From: Symsagittifera roscoffensis
Lineage: Eukaryota > Xenacoelomorpha > Acoela > Convolutidae
DNA length: 64,000 nt
Direction of reading: 5' to 3'
NCBI RefSeq assembly: GCF_963678635.1
Contig: NC_087063.1
Location: forward strand, 25,650,764-25,714,763
Numbering within the stretch: position 1 is the first letter of the stretch; each line of letters starts with the position of its first letter. The translations under genes and the position numbers were made by a program. Below the pieces are notes generated by a model, which was not told the origin of the DNA, did no database searches, and worked only from the letters and a program-made list of their open reading frames with translations. Shown in pieces: positions 1-11,700 of the stretch.

Positions 1-319
1 AGCGACGAGTTATATTTCGTGTTTGATCCACTTGACCTTTTTTCAAGCACCGGTACCCTACTCCGTTTCATTATTCCTATTTACAATTTCCCTTATTTAC
101 AATATTATTATATACACAATTCTATTCTAAGAATAAAAAAAATTTTTGTGGAAACAAATTCTTAAAAGAAAATATACAACGTGATAAAAACCTTGTTCCA
201 GTTCTCTAAAATCTTCGAGTAACTTTCTTTATTCGTGGTCCCAACCGTACCGGGTTCCAATTTGTCTTGTTCTGTCTTAATTCTGTCTTAAAACAACTTG
301 TTGTAATTTTACTTCAATT
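1..319. other. non-coding, no gene seen
   Basis: AT-rich start of the window. I see no exon, RNA gene or recognisable element here. The tandem array to the right begins gradually from about 320. Confidence 0.5.
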
Positions 320-985
320 TTTATACTGTCCTAAGACTCCCAGTTACCGTCCCTACTCTTCTTCGTACCGTCCCAGGCTTCCTTTTACTGTCCCAAGAAT
401 GTTCGGTAATGTCCCAGTACTCCGTCAGTGTCCCAAGACCCCTGACCCAAGGCCAGTGTTCCAAGACTACTGTCCCAAGGCTAGTGTCCCAAGACTACTG
501 TCCCAAGGCTAGTGTCCCAAGACTACTGTCCCAAGGCTAGTGTCCCAAGACTACTGTCCCAAGACTACTATCCCAAGGCTAGTGTCCCAAGACTACTGTC
601 CCAAGACCACTGTCCCAAGACCCTTGTCCCAAGACCCCTGTCCCAAGACCCTTGTCCCAAGACCACTGTCCCAAGACCCTTGTCCCAAGACCACTGTCCC
701 AAGACCACTGTCCCAAGACCCTGTCCCAAGACCACTGTCCCAAGACCACTGTCCCAAGACCCTGTCCCAAGACCACTGTCCCAAGACCCTGTCCCAAGAC
801 CACTGTCCCAAGACCACTGTCCCAAGACCCTGTCCCAAGACCACTGTCCCAAGACCACTGTCCCAAGACCCTGTCCCAAGACCACTGTCCCAAGACCACT
901 GTCCCAAGACCACTGTCCCAAGACTGTATCAAGACTGTTCTGGTCCAACACTGTCCCTGGACTTCTTTGGCACTGTCCCAAGGCT
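320..985. repeat. 14-bp minisatellite (CACTGTCCCAAGAC)
   Basis: Tandem copies of a unit close to CACTGTCCCAAGAC, with 12-13 bp variants, are degenerate from about 320 and very regular from about 427 to 930. Because 14 is not a multiple of 3, three units make a 42-nt cycle, so every forward frame reads the same 14-residue cycle rich in P, S, Q, D, C and K. The unit has almost no stop codons, so long overlapping ORFs appear on both strands. I read these ORFs as products of the repeat, not genes. Confidence 0.93.
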
Positions 986-1860
986 GTTTGACAAGTGTTT
1001 GAGCGGTGGGACTTCTCTCTTTTTCGTTATGGGGACTTCTTGATTCACTGTGCCTTGTACCACCACTCAAGCTCTAGTAAAATTTCCCCATAAACCCTTT
1101 CTTAAAAGCCAAATGCTGACCCCCCTTTTTTTTTTTATTTCTTTCTAGTTACCTCTATTTCAATGTTCCAAGCAACTTGAGACCAAAACCTGTGCGCAGG
1201 TATCTTGTGATCACCTGTTCGTATAAAAACTAAACACAAATCCTCCCCAAAATGCAACAAAAAATCCAAGCCAGAAAAAGTAATAAAAACTGAAAAATGA
1301 GCCCACCTAAATTTCAAAGGTGACCAATGTCTACCTTTCGTCGAAAAAAAATGTCTGGTACCTAATTGCCACGCGTTTCCTTCCCCCTTGCTAGCGATCT
1401 TATGGGGTATCACAAAAACTGTCTATGTCCGTTTCCCCCTACCAATCCGACCAGGGTACCTACCTTAACCTAATTCCAGTTTTGGATATCCGTTTCCTAT
1501 GACCAACGCGTGTAAATGACTAATGTAACTAAATCAACGATGTCGACCAATTAGTTACTCTAATTTCTCTCCTTTTTACAATTTACAACCGCCAACCTCT
1601 AACTTAACCAGCCCCCCTTCTAACCTCCCCCCTTTTTAGCCCCCTTCTTAAGCTCAAAATTACCTTAAGCGCCGGGTGCTAAACCTCTCAAGAGAAAACC
1701 GTAGACCTGTCTCCAGGCCTGCTCAAGTAAAAACGTTCCTCAAAACCGGGGGATATCGCTTATCCAATTTTACACTTATTTCCTATAATGTAGTATGAGT
1801 TTTAACGATACCCGTTCTGCCCAACTTGAGAACTCGAGAACTGCCAAATCCTTCTTGGCT
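986..1860. other. C-rich non-coding DNA
   Basis: The plus strand is markedly C-rich and G-poor compared with the AT-rich, T-rich DNA after 3.4 kb. No coding exon, tRNA or known element was recognised. It may be non-coding sequence of an unidentified transposon. Confidence 0.4.
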
Positions 1861-2121
1861 ACTTTCCCACTCGACTGGTCACCTCTTCCAGTCCAGTTTC
1901 CTATTGGTTCAGCTCAAGTGCTCCTGAACCACTTTCCCACTCGGCTGGTCACCTCTTCCAGTCAAGTCTCCTATTGGTTCAGCTCAAGTGCTCCTGAACC
2001 ACTTTCCCACTCGGCTGGTCACCTCTTCCAGTCAAGTCTCCTATTGGTTCAGCTCAAGTGCTCCTGAACCACTTTCCCACTCGGCTGGTCACATCTTCCA
2101 GTCAAGTCTCCTTGTTGTCCA
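1861..2121. repeat. 70-bp tandem repeat, about 3.7 copies
   Basis: The block starting ACTTTCCCACTCG recurs at 1861, 1931, 2001 and 2071, giving a period of exactly 70 bp. The second and third copies are almost identical and the fourth is partial. The unit contains CACCTCTTCCAGTC and CCTATTGGTTCAGC. A 90-codon ORF across it follows from the repetition and has no protein features. Confidence 0.92.
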
Positions 2122-3440
2122 GCTAAGTTCCAAGCTATCTAAAAACCCTTGACAACGCCCCACACTCGGGCACTTTATTGAGGTTACTGGGTTAAATTGC
2201 TAGGTTGATCGAAACGATCGAACTTGTAAAACAGTATGGGTATACTATTTAATTAATATAAAGGTTTGATCCAACTAATCTGGTGTCAAAGTCACTGTCT
2301 TTTTTCGTTTTATGGTTTTTGTTTCGCTTTTTGTCTTTTTGCTCGTGTTTTTGATCCCCCTAGTTGCCCCCCTTTATTCGGTTAGCTAAGCCTCGTTCGG
2401 AGAGCGTACCAGGAAGTTTTCTTGAGTTTTCCTAAAAAGCTATCACGGTACAACCGGAAGGTTTGCACGTTCCTGTCGAACTGTACCGCCGGTACTCTAG
2501 AATGGGCATTCAGCCCGAAGCTGTCTCAAGTGGGTTCGACTCCGTAGTCTTGATGTCGTAAACACCCAGGAGCGCCATAAAAACACTATGTAACATTCGT
2601 CTACTGCAGTCACACATGAGGCTTAAGAAAAATAGGCCCTATAACCATTGGCTCAAGAGTCAGGGACACTATCTCTTGTGTTTTTATACCTCAAATCAGT
2701 CGGAGCCAATTCGGTTCGCTTGTGACATGAGACTACGACCCGTTACAGCTTAAAGGCTACTACTAAAATATCCCCCCACTCTAGAATTAGAAACGTCCCC
2801 ATACTTAGGTCTCTAGATACCCAAAATACATGAACGCCATTAAAAACCGGGTCGGAACAATCCGTTAAGTTACTTTTTATTAGACAGTGGAACTTTCATC
2901 CATTTCAGATGGATCAAACTAAAACTCGCCTTACCTCAACATAACAATTATAAAACACACTCTAAAAATTTAAATTAGTACTCACATTGTAGCACGCTCA
3001 AGAACCAGGAAGTAAATAAGTCGGTGAGCAACTCAAGAATCAATAAAGTAACTAAAATGAGTTTAATGTTAGTCAGTTTTAATAACAAGAACAAGTTTTT
3101 ACTCTAGACTGTAAGTTCTCGTGAACCATTGGGACACTCTAGCTGTCCACCTTTCCACCGAAGGTTCACCCTAGTCCAGTTTAGAATAATACTCCAATCA
3201 CAACAATCCAGTTCGTGGGAATGCGCTCGTCTCTGTTTTAGATGGGACAGCTCTACTCTCGATTATTATTGCTACTGAAATTGCGAATAGCAATTTCCCA
3301 CTGATTTTTCTAGCAACTTTCCCGCGATTGTCACTCGATCGTTCTGACTTCTTTTTTCTGATTTTCAGTTATCGCGAGAAAATCGTGCATGACAGGTTCC
3401 ATTCGAAATTTTGAAAAATTAAATTTCACTCCAAAATTAG
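2122..3440. other. non-coding, nothing recognised
   Basis: No exon-like reading frame, tRNA or clear repeat was found. The C-rich composition of the previous block continues to about 3.3 kb and then changes to the general AT-rich background. Confidence 0.4.
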
Positions 3441-3462
3441 GTGTTTTTTGCTTCTCTCAAGG

Positions 3463-3785
3463 TCAAACTTCCAAATATGACCGACTGGCACACTTGTGTG
3501 GCTCTGGATGCTTTGACTTCAAAGTCTCTAAAACGGTCACACCTTTCTTCACCTCTTGCAGCGGATCAAGCACACCCCCGCTTGCTCTCTCCGAGAGCCA
3601 CTGCATAGCAGTTCTCACTTTGCCTTTCATCATTAATGAAGCAAACACTTTCGAGACATGTTTTTCGTCCAAATTATCTTGATTTATTTGTTTCTTCTAC
3701 CCATATCTCACTGCTTCCGCCAACAACTTGTCGAATTTGTTTTCCTTCCAGTCATCAATGCGCCGTCCAATAAGTGTTGTCCCTC
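3463..3785 (-). mobile_element. short retroelement protein remnant (fossil)
   Basis: On the minus strand a frame reads LMMKGKVRTAMQWLSERA, then GGVLDP, then TVLETLKSKHPEP. From memory this pattern lies upstream of the reverse transcriptase in retroelement proteins of marine invertebrates. Upstream of it is a compatible stretch with RRIDDWKENKFDKLLAEA. Only a short, broken piece is present and no reverse transcriptase core is visible. The exact element type is uncertain. Confidence 0.5.
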
Positions 3786-4094
3786 ACCATTTTGAGATGA
3801 CAACTTCAAAAAAATGCATTTGAATTCGAAAACAAATAAATTAACCCAATTATAGTTGTTAAACCGTAAATTAAGTTGGAGCGAGCATATTTCTTGATGT
3901 TCACATTTTTCTGACTCAACAGAGATTTTCTCGAGATTTTCTGACTCAACATATTTCTTGAGATTTTTGTGACCAATTAGTTGTCATAAATGTAACATGC
4001 GAAATGCATGCGGGGCCCTTCTACCATAGTTACTTTTTCGTGGGACCACTATCATAGTAGTACCGGTATTGCTGAATTTATGTTGACTTTTTGC

Positions 4095-4101
4095 AGGGCA
4101 A
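4095..4101 (+). promoter_or_regulatory. splice acceptor 5 nt before the TPX2 start
   Basis: TTTTTGCAG ends at 4096 and is followed by GGCAA and the ATG. So short a space between acceptor and start suggests either a spliced-leader trans-splice site or an unseen 5'UTR exon upstream. Confidence 0.55.
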
Positions 4102-5325
4102 ATGAATCCCTTCGAAAATATTGACGTGCCGAAGCTTCCTGATTTTACATCAGGGAACGATGCAGACGTAGATATGGCCTATTTTGAAAGACACCGAGGC
4201 TCGCCTACTTTACGTGAAACGATTGCTCCTCCAGAATCAGAGCATTCTGCTGAAAAAGAAAAAGTAGAACCGGAACCTAAAAGAATCGAGGAGCAGAAGC
4301 CACGAAGGTTGTCCAATGTGCGAGTGAAGTATCATTACAAGTTCAAACATGCAACTGTACCGAAAACACCAAACTTGAGATCATTAGCTCGAACGAGACA
4401 ACTTTGCGTTGACACTCCGAATACTCAAGCTGCTAAGGAGCTTGAATCTATGAAGAAGAATCAGTTCAAAGCAATTAAATTGGATAAACGAATTTTCAGT
4501 GCTCCTTTTAGACCAAAATTGAGCCATAAGCATACAGAACCAAATGAGCCTCACTTGCTCACCAAGGACAGAGCGGCATTGTCTTCTCGTGAAAATATCA
4601 AAAGTGATGATGAAAATGAGAATCAATTCCATGCTCAGCCTTTACCAGACTACGAGGAGCTGAGAAGACTAGGAGTTTATAATCATAATATGCCACAAGC
4701 CACAGTTCCGAAATCGCCTGCTTTTAGTCTAATCAGAACGCGATCAATGAAAGACACTCCAAATGATGAAGACAAACCAGCTAGCTACTACCACCCTCCT
4801 CCTAAATTTGGAACTCCTTTCAGACCTAAAAGATCTAATAAAGTGACAAAAATTGCGAGCTTTAGTTTTGAGAATCGTGTTTTAAGCAACAAGTATACGA
4901 AAGGTCATAACAGCGAAACAAGTGAGGGGGATAATGAGAGTAATACATTCAGAGCTCAACCGGTTCCGAAAATCATTGAAAAGCCATTTCAGCCACGTCG
5001 TAATCTAATTCCGCCAACAAAACCTCGCGAGTCATTAGTGCCGCACTCAGTTTCGAGAAGGTTAGAAAAGCGACAAGAATTTGACCGCGAGTTCGCTTCC
5101 AGAAGCGAAAGCGTGGAGAAAAGGAGACAAGAAAGGCTTGCAAAAGAGCAAGAAGAAGCAAAAAAGTTGCTGAGAAGTAAAACGGAATTCCAATCACATC
5201 CGGTGAAGCATTTCAAACCAGTTCAGATAAGATTGGAGCACAAAGCTACAAATGCAGCAAGCCCGAAGTTTTCCCAACGACTCAACTGTGTCGATAAACG
5301 AAAGTTAGAGTCGCTCAAGAAATGA
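4102..5325 (+). CDS. TPX2: TPX2-like spindle assembly factor, single exon
   Basis: 407 residues in one uninterrupted exon. TPX2 is a Ran-regulated microtubule nucleator that activates Aurora A on spindles. The N-terminus (DVPKLPDF, then DVDMAYFERHRG at about 8-33) matches the spacing of the Aurora A-binding segment, with Y27-F28 in place of the usual W-F pair. The middle carries repeated basic blocks (VPKTPNLRSLARTRQ; FRPK twice; HAQPLPDYEELRRLG; VPKSPAFSLIRTRS), as in the TPX2 repeats. Residues about 320-370 form a charged helix rich in E, K and R, followed by VKHFKP and the ending SPKFSQRLNC, which resembles the vertebrate TPX2 C-terminal motif. Vertebrate TPX2 is about 750 residues, so this is a short form. 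The start is the first ATG after the acceptor at 4096. Confidence 0.8.
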   Translation: MNPFENIDVPKLPDFTSGNDADVDMAYFERHRGSPTLRETIAPPESEHSAEKEKVEPEPKRIEEQKPRRLSNVRVKYHYKFKHATVPKTPNLRSLARTRQLCVDTPNTQAAKELESMKKNQFKAIKLDKRIFSAPFRPKLSHKHTEPNEPHLLTKDRAALSSRENIKSDDENENQFHAQPLPDYEELRRLGVYNHNMPQATVPKSPAFSLIRTRSMKDTPNDEDKPASYYHPPPKFGTPFRPKRSNKVTKIASFSFENRVLSNKYTKGHNSETSEGDNESNTFRAQPVPKIIEKPFQPRRNLIPPTKPRESLVPHSVSRRLEKRQEFDREFASRSESVEKRRQERLAKEQEEAKKLLRSKTEFQSHPVKHFKPVQIRLEHKATNAASPKFSQRLNCVDKRKLESLKK

Positions 5326-5360
5326 ATGATCAGCGATGAGTTGAGGCGGTTATCTTCAGG

Positions 5361-5383
5361 AATAAACATGGAGTTTCAATAAA
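5361..5383 (+). other. TPX2 polyadenylation signals
   Basis: Two AATAAA hexamers (5361-5366 and 5378-5383) lie within 60 nt of the stop codon, implying a very short 3'UTR. Confidence 0.7.
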
Positions 5384-5837
5384 AATGGCATATTGAGAAT
5401 TGAATATGCGCCCTTGATTTTGATTTTTGTGAATTTAAAATAGTTTTTTTTTGTGATTGTGTTGTGATTTATTTTGATTAATCAACAGCAATTCATCTGA
5501 CCCTCTGCTTAAAGCGAAAAACAAGTTAATGGCATAAAAACCTCAATTCGATCTCTAAATTGTCTAGAAGAGGCCAGTAATGTTAGTGCCAATAGATTTT
5601 GAAGATGAACTTGTGACAGTTGGTCCTTTGTTTGTTGCTAATTTAAATGTTTGTTTTCGAAGCACATTGTTTTTTTTTCCTTTCGAAATATCCAAAGCTT
5701 TCATCAAAATGTGTAAGCCTGAGACTAGTAAGGGCTAACGAATCCGAACATGGACTCTTTTGAGGCACAATTTCATCAAACAAAGATTGAAAACTTCCTG
5801 TATTGGAGATTTGAACGTAGCAATCAGGCTGTTATCT

Positions 5838-5885
5838 TTTCACTTGCAACAGCAAGTGATTTGTAATCGGGAACGAAAATACAAA
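5838..5885 (+). repeat. family A fragment (5' hairpin)
   Basis: CACTTGCAACAGCAAGTG followed by ATTTGTAATCGGGAACG. It matches the 5' hairpin and following box of the family A repeats at 6600, 10110 and 21649. Confidence 0.6.
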
Positions 5886-6599
5886 TAAAAATACTTCGTA
5901 GTTCACTTGAGGTAGTAATTAAATTAGTAAAAACATATTTATAGAAGAAATGTTGATTTTTTTGGGTTTTCGTTTTTAGTCCTAATTTTGTCGGCTGATT
6001 GTTTTTTTTTCCAAATGTAATTTATATTATCTGGTGTGCTTTTCTAGTAGCTTCTTTCCAAAGCTTAGGATTTATGTAGGTTTCAAACAGTTTGCTCCCG
6101 GTTGATAAAAACATTGGTTATGAAATTGTATGGAATATGGTTTTTTATTTTATTTTTCGAGCTGCTTAGGAAAATATTTTTCATTATTTAGAAAAAAAAT
6201 TTATATACGCGGTTTTGTTCCATTTTTCTTACAAATAACTTATGGCCTTCAGAAAGGTCAATGTTTGTATTTATTGTCCGTTTTTTCAAACTTGACTTTT
6301 CTCGATAAAGCCCAGTCGAATCTGATATCAAGAGTTTAATTAAGACATGAGGTTCTGGGAAGCTTTCGTGAATAAGTGGGTGCTAAGAAATTGTTTTTCT
6401 TTGGGAAATTTGTTTTTCTTTCTCAAAATTTTTCACTCTTACTTATTTTATTAGAGAACAAGTAAGGTTTTGGATGAAGCCCAATTCTTGAAATAAGCCT
6501 ACCCATTTCATCTTATATCGCTACAAAAATTTCAGAAAAAATGATTAGGTGCATTTTGATGGGTTCCTAGTACTGTAATCGGAAATTGTTCTGTAGTTT

Positions 6600-6805
6600 G
6601 TTACACTTGCGAGAGCAGGTGTCCTGTAATCGTGAACTAGACTGTTTTTCCCGTAAATAACTTTTCTTATGAGAATTTGAACTTGTTTTTTTTTTATTGA
6701 ATCTCAAAAACTACCAGGTCCTTGCAAGTTCTTGGCCTTGAAATAATGCGGTCACTTTTGCACCCTTTATTCTCTGGTTTGAGTCCCAGTCGGACAATCT
6801 TTTGT
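6600..6805 (+). repeat. family A SINE-like element with internal tRNA-like module
   Basis: Begins with the hairpin ACACTTGCGAGAGCAGGTGT and the box TGTAATCGTGAACTAG, then a T-rich spacer. It ends in a tRNA-related stretch with a B-box-like GGTTTGAGTCCCAGTCGGAC near 6777-6796. The same order is seen at 21649-21850 and 34520-34735. Confidence 0.6.
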
Positions 6806-7119
6806 GTTCAAGGTGTCTCGGCTTAGGTATCACTTCAAGGATTTTTGTAATATTATGAGAGTTACAAGTATTGTTCATTTTAGTTTTTTTTCTGTTTTTA
6901 TGCTCAACTGATGTCAGCTCAATGATTGTCGGCTATACGTTTCGTAAGCTGTGTTTCATTGCTAAATCTTTTCTTAAATATTTACACCAAAAAAAACTTA
7001 GTTTTTACTTGAAAACAACTTCACCGATTTTCTGAAAAATAGTACCAATGGAAAGTCCTTTGAGTACTGCTACTTTGAGTTGTTGCATATTTTATTAGTC
7101 TACTTCAACTTCAACGCGC

Positions 7120-7790
7120 TGTGTACAGCCTTCAAAAAATCTGTAGGCGGAAAGTTTGAACCAATTTTTGGATTTTTATTTTTTGTTTTCTCAGAAAGAT
7201 ATCGGTTTCAAAGGATGGAACGGGCTGTGTTAGCAAGCTCTTTTGCATCAGCGGCTTCGCCCAATTTTATTATAGAAAAAGTTATGGCTCTCGGATTAGT
7301 CAAACATTTGATTTTTTGACCGTATTTGGAATCTTTCTCGAAAAGTTTTCTCGAAAAACACTTTTCAAACACTGATATTGTTGGTTTGTTGGAGATATTC
7401 TCGGCATTAGGCGACACTCCTAAGTTTTGTACACAAAAAGTTATTGCCTTGGAAAAGTCAAATTTATGATTTTTTTGACCGTTTTGTGAATTTTTTTCTT
7501 TCTTCTCCATAACTAACTTGCCAAAGCAAGGGTTGAAACGAAAGAACAGGTTGCTTAAAGCCTACACTCATAATTGGCCGTGTCCAATTTTTATAAGAAA
7601 ATTGTTATGCTTTTCAAAAAAGTCAAAAGTTTAAAGTATTCGAGTGTTCAATCGAGAAATCCGGTATTGGAAATTTTATCTGCTGAAGTGACCGTTTTTA
7701 AAACATATTGACTTTTCTTAAAAACTACCTTATCAAATTTGAGATGAAGGTTTCAACCGAAACAATTTGTTGCGAAACAATTTGTTGTTC
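7120..7790. repeat. family E degenerate tandem repeat
   Basis: About 170-bp units recur, each with AAAAGTTATGGC near its start, then TTTTTTGACCGTTTT and AAAACTACC..GCCAAAT. Related blocks occur at 22000-22440 and 33370-34130. All frames are degenerate and no coding function is evident. Confidence 0.55.
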
Positions 7791-7824
7791 TTTTTTATAC
7801 TCAACATCTTTTAATGCAATGTTT

Positions 7825-8330
7825 TAATTGTATCGCAAGCGGTGCGACGCTCCGCTTCGCTTCTGTGTTTGCAACTTGTTCGCTTCTCATTTTTGCAGTC
7901 TTCCTATCAGAGATTTCAGTGTTTTCTTATTGCTCGAAGAAAGTGACGGAATTTTTGTGCTCGGGTTGTTATCTTTTCTCCATACAACGCATTTCGTTGT
8001 TTTGGTCTCTGAGATAAGTTTTTTTATTCTTTGCTTGGTCCAGTAATTTTTTGTTGTCAAATATCTGTATCCAAGATATTGACTTCTTGTGTGTATACAT
8101 TTTTTTTAACGGTCTGCAGCTTCATTAAGTCTTCATTTTCCTTTTTCAGCCTTGTGATTTACTTGATAACTTAGCTCTTGTTCATTGATTTCCTTTTGGT
8201 TGCTAGCACTATGACTTGGTTTTTTTCAATCACTCATCGGCTGCTTTACAACTTCTGGCTTTTTTGTCTACTTTTCGATGACTTCAAACGGCAGTCGGAA
8301 CATTCAGGGCTTGTTATACGTTAAACTTGA
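7825..8330. repeat. repeat tails of family B and family D
   Basis: A family B tail is at 7828-7875 (TATCGCAAGC..GCTCCGCTTCGC..CTGTGT), and a family D end is at 8290-8330 (GGCAGTCGGAACATTCAGGG). The DNA between is T-rich and non-coding. Confidence 0.5.
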
Positions 8331-8740
8331 AATTATTTCAAAAAATTCTGTTTGAGCGCTTTCTTCGAGATTCCTATTTTTTGAACTTTTTATTTTGTAG
8401 CAAGTCGGCTTGCAATTTAAACTAATGGATAACAGCTTTTGGTTATTATTATTTTTATTTTTTAAAGCTTGATTCTAATTTCGATTTTTTTTTTGACAAT
8501 GACTTCTCATTTGGTTTTGTCAGATGAACTTTTAAAGCATATTTATCGGTTTTGCCAGATTTGCCTAATTTACTGGCAACATTGGCTGATAATTTAGTTG
8601 TATCACAATTGATGCGAAGGTCCGCCTCGGCCTTGTTCTTGAAATTATCAGAAAAAAACTTGAAAAGCAAAGCTTTATGTGGAGCTTGCTGTGCAAACAA
8701 GAGAAGTTGGTTCTTATTTTTTTTTGTACCTGAAGCAACT

Positions 8741-8755
8741 TTAGTTTCAGATAGA
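8741..8755 (+). promoter_or_regulatory. splice acceptor 5 nt before the PSMB7 start
   Basis: TTAGTTTCAG ends at 8750 and only ATAGA separates it from the ATG at 8756. This is the same spacing as at the TPX2 start and may be a trans-splice acceptor. Confidence 0.55.
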
Positions 8756-11700
8756 ATGGCCACAGTGAGCTGTCTTAAGTTGCCTGAAGGCGGCTTTTCC
8801 TTTGAAAACTGCAAGCGGAATTCCATGTTGGCTCAAAGGCAGGGCGTGAAGCTGCCCAAGGCCAAAAAGACAGGAACAACAATCATTGGTGTCGTATTCA
8901 AGGTACGATTTTTTGATGAAAAACTTTGTGCACAGCCTAGATTTTTTCGTTCAAGTTGAGCATACCCTTGTGAAGCAAAAATCAACCGTTAATAGAGTGT
9001 TCTCACGCGCTTTGCGTATGCAAACCTCATGCCTATTTTATACAAATAAGAAACAATATCATTTTTATCCGAGCACTGTACTAAAAGAACTTAGGCCAAA
9101 AGTTGAACCCTCTCAGCTTCTTCATACCACTTCATTTTTACATTTTTAGCCTCTGTTATAACTACACTAAATTATATTAAGATCTGATCAGACAAAGCGA
9201 AAAAGCACCCCCGCACCACCACCCCCACCCCCCAAGTAATAAGGGAGAGGGATAGTTGACTTGGATTAAAGAACGCCTTGTTTTTCAGTCATTCACCATT
9301 CAGCAACATGTATGTTGACTTGGTTGTGCGATAGCCCTTTACCAATAGGGAGGGGGTAACTGTTACTGTTCCCTTGGCTAGTTTGGGAGAAATTGAAAAC
9401 ACATGGTGCCTCTTATCTCTTTAGAATACTTTTTTTCCAGGATGGAGTAGTGTTAGGCGCTGATACGCGTGCGACTGAAGGCGACATAGTGGCTGACAAG
9501 AACTGTGAGAAGCTGCACTTCATAGCAGATAACATGCGCTGTGGAGGAGCAGGGACTGCGGCTGACACTGAGTGGACGTGCGACAAAGTGGCGGCTGAGA
9601 TGAAGTTGGTCAAGTTGAATTCGGGAGGGAGAGATCCGAGGGTAGTGGCAGCCATGATGCGACTTAAACAGTACCTCTTCAAGTTAGTCAGCAGTTGAAA
9701 TTTAAAAGTCTTAGAATTTATTTCTCCATAATATTTTCAAAACTTGAAAACGGTCTCTGGATAAGAATCAGATTTAACATGGCATGGATGGTGATGCTAT
9801 CAAAGCAGCTGAACATGGCTAGGAATGTTGAGTTTTCTCTATTTAAGCAAGCAAACGCTTGTTCAAGTCTCTCATGTATTAGTGCTGTTGTGTTGTTTTA
9901 AGCTATCAAGGCTACATTTCTGCGGCGCTTATCCTCGGAGGAGTGGACTCGACGGGTCCTCATTTGTTCGAAATCTCCCCGAATGGAACCACAGCACCCA
10001 TGCCTTTCGTAGCTATGGGCTCTGGCTGTCTCGCCGCACTATCAGTACTAGAAGCAGGTTACACGCCCGACATGGATGTGAGTTGCTGCAATATTTGAGT
10101 AAACTTATTGTTACACTTGCGAGAGCAAGTGTTTTGTAATCGGGAATTATTTTTTTTATTTAACACCTTTTTATCACTTATAGACACTTCTGATCGAAGT
10201 GACATGGCATGTGCTGATCAAGTAAACTGACTTTTGACCATGTCTAGGATTTGAATTTCGCTCTCATTAAAGTTTTGTTTGATTTCGGCCGTCAGCCAAT
10301 TTTTCTCATTTGTGGGAGCAAGTGACTTGTGATCGGGAAACTTTTTATTAACCAGTCAGATGCTTAACCGGAAGGTTAAGTATTTAAGATTAACTAAGCT
10401 TTCGCTATCTTACAAGAGATCACCTTGTAAATTGCACTGTACGTGCGATTTGAACCGGCAAGCAAGCAATGACAAGACTTGCCCTTAACAACTTTTATCA
10501 ATCTAAAGACATTGGATTTAGTGATTTAGTATTGAACCTCAATAACTTCCAGACTTTTCCCACTTGGCCTGGTGGCGAAGAGCATGCTTTTGGATCCTAA
10601 GGTCTGAAATTTGGCGGAACTTGTTTTTTCTAACTTCTGTTGGAATTGTTGGACTATAGTTTGTCTGTTTCTTTTTGTCGGATGAGTTTCCAAAACATGG
10701 AATTGTCTTTTGATTCAAACACTTTTTTTAGTATAGATGAAAGTTTCACCTTTATAATTTTCCTTTCTTTTCGCTAAGTGGTTTCCAGTTACTTTTTATT
10801 CCCGATGTATTTTCGACTTAACGGGTGTACTCCCAAGTGTTGTCGGTTACCAGGTCGCTCAGTAAATAAATAATATTGAATGATTGCTTAACGCCGATGC
10901 TTGCGTTTATCGTCTGTGTTTTCCTTAAATTGAACATCAGTCGATTTTTTTTTCAATATTTTTTTCCTAATTAGTGGTTTTTGTCTCTTTTCGCCAGCTT
11001 ACAATGCTTTACTCTGTGTTAATTTTGACTTTACTGAAAAGTTTGAATGTTGAACTATCGTATGTCTGCTTGTTGTGATAGTCTACTTTCCCATTCCATA
11101 TTGTGGACTTTTCTGATTTGAGCAATTGTTTTTTATTGTTCTTGTAATTTGCAGTGTTGGAACCGGTACCAGGCTTTTTACTGGCGGGCCGGGCTCGGGC
11201 CTCATTTTTAGGATCAGCAACCGAGTCCGGGCCTGACTTTCAAAAGAGTTCATGCCTTTCACCGTTCAAACGCCCAGATGGAGCGTGAACTAACAGGGCT
11301 GGGCAAATCCGGCCAGCTATGCGTGCCCTCTTTTCTGTGGCAAAAGTCAGCCAAATCGAACTGCTAGGATGGGCTGCGGCCAGTGCACTTACTAAATTTT
11401 GATTTTTTTTTGAAATTCACATTTGATTTTCAATTTACTTTTGTTAAGAAATTAGTATTTTTGTTAAAAATGGGCCCAGGCCTCGAATTCAGGTCCGGTT
11501 CCAACTCTGGTCATTTGTAAACTAACGATGAGTTTGAATTTTTCTTTTTTTTTTGCTTGGAAGGTTTCTTGTGCTTAAATGGTTTCGGCTTATGTTGTAT
11601 CAGTTTGATTGCCTCGTGATTCGTCGGTTTAAAGGCGACAAATTATTTTAATGAGCGTATTCAAAGTGGGGGGTTGAAATGTGTTAAAATTTTGTTGATG

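Noticed and set aside
512-1070. Several overlapping ORFs of 100-167 codons on both strands
   Set aside because: They are frame shadows of the 14-bp minisatellite: every frame repeats the same 14-residue cycle and no start context, domain or codon bias supports a gene.
8455-8826. 123-codon minus-strand ORF
   Set aside because: It is antisense to PSMB7 exon 1, whose plus-strand product is unambiguous.
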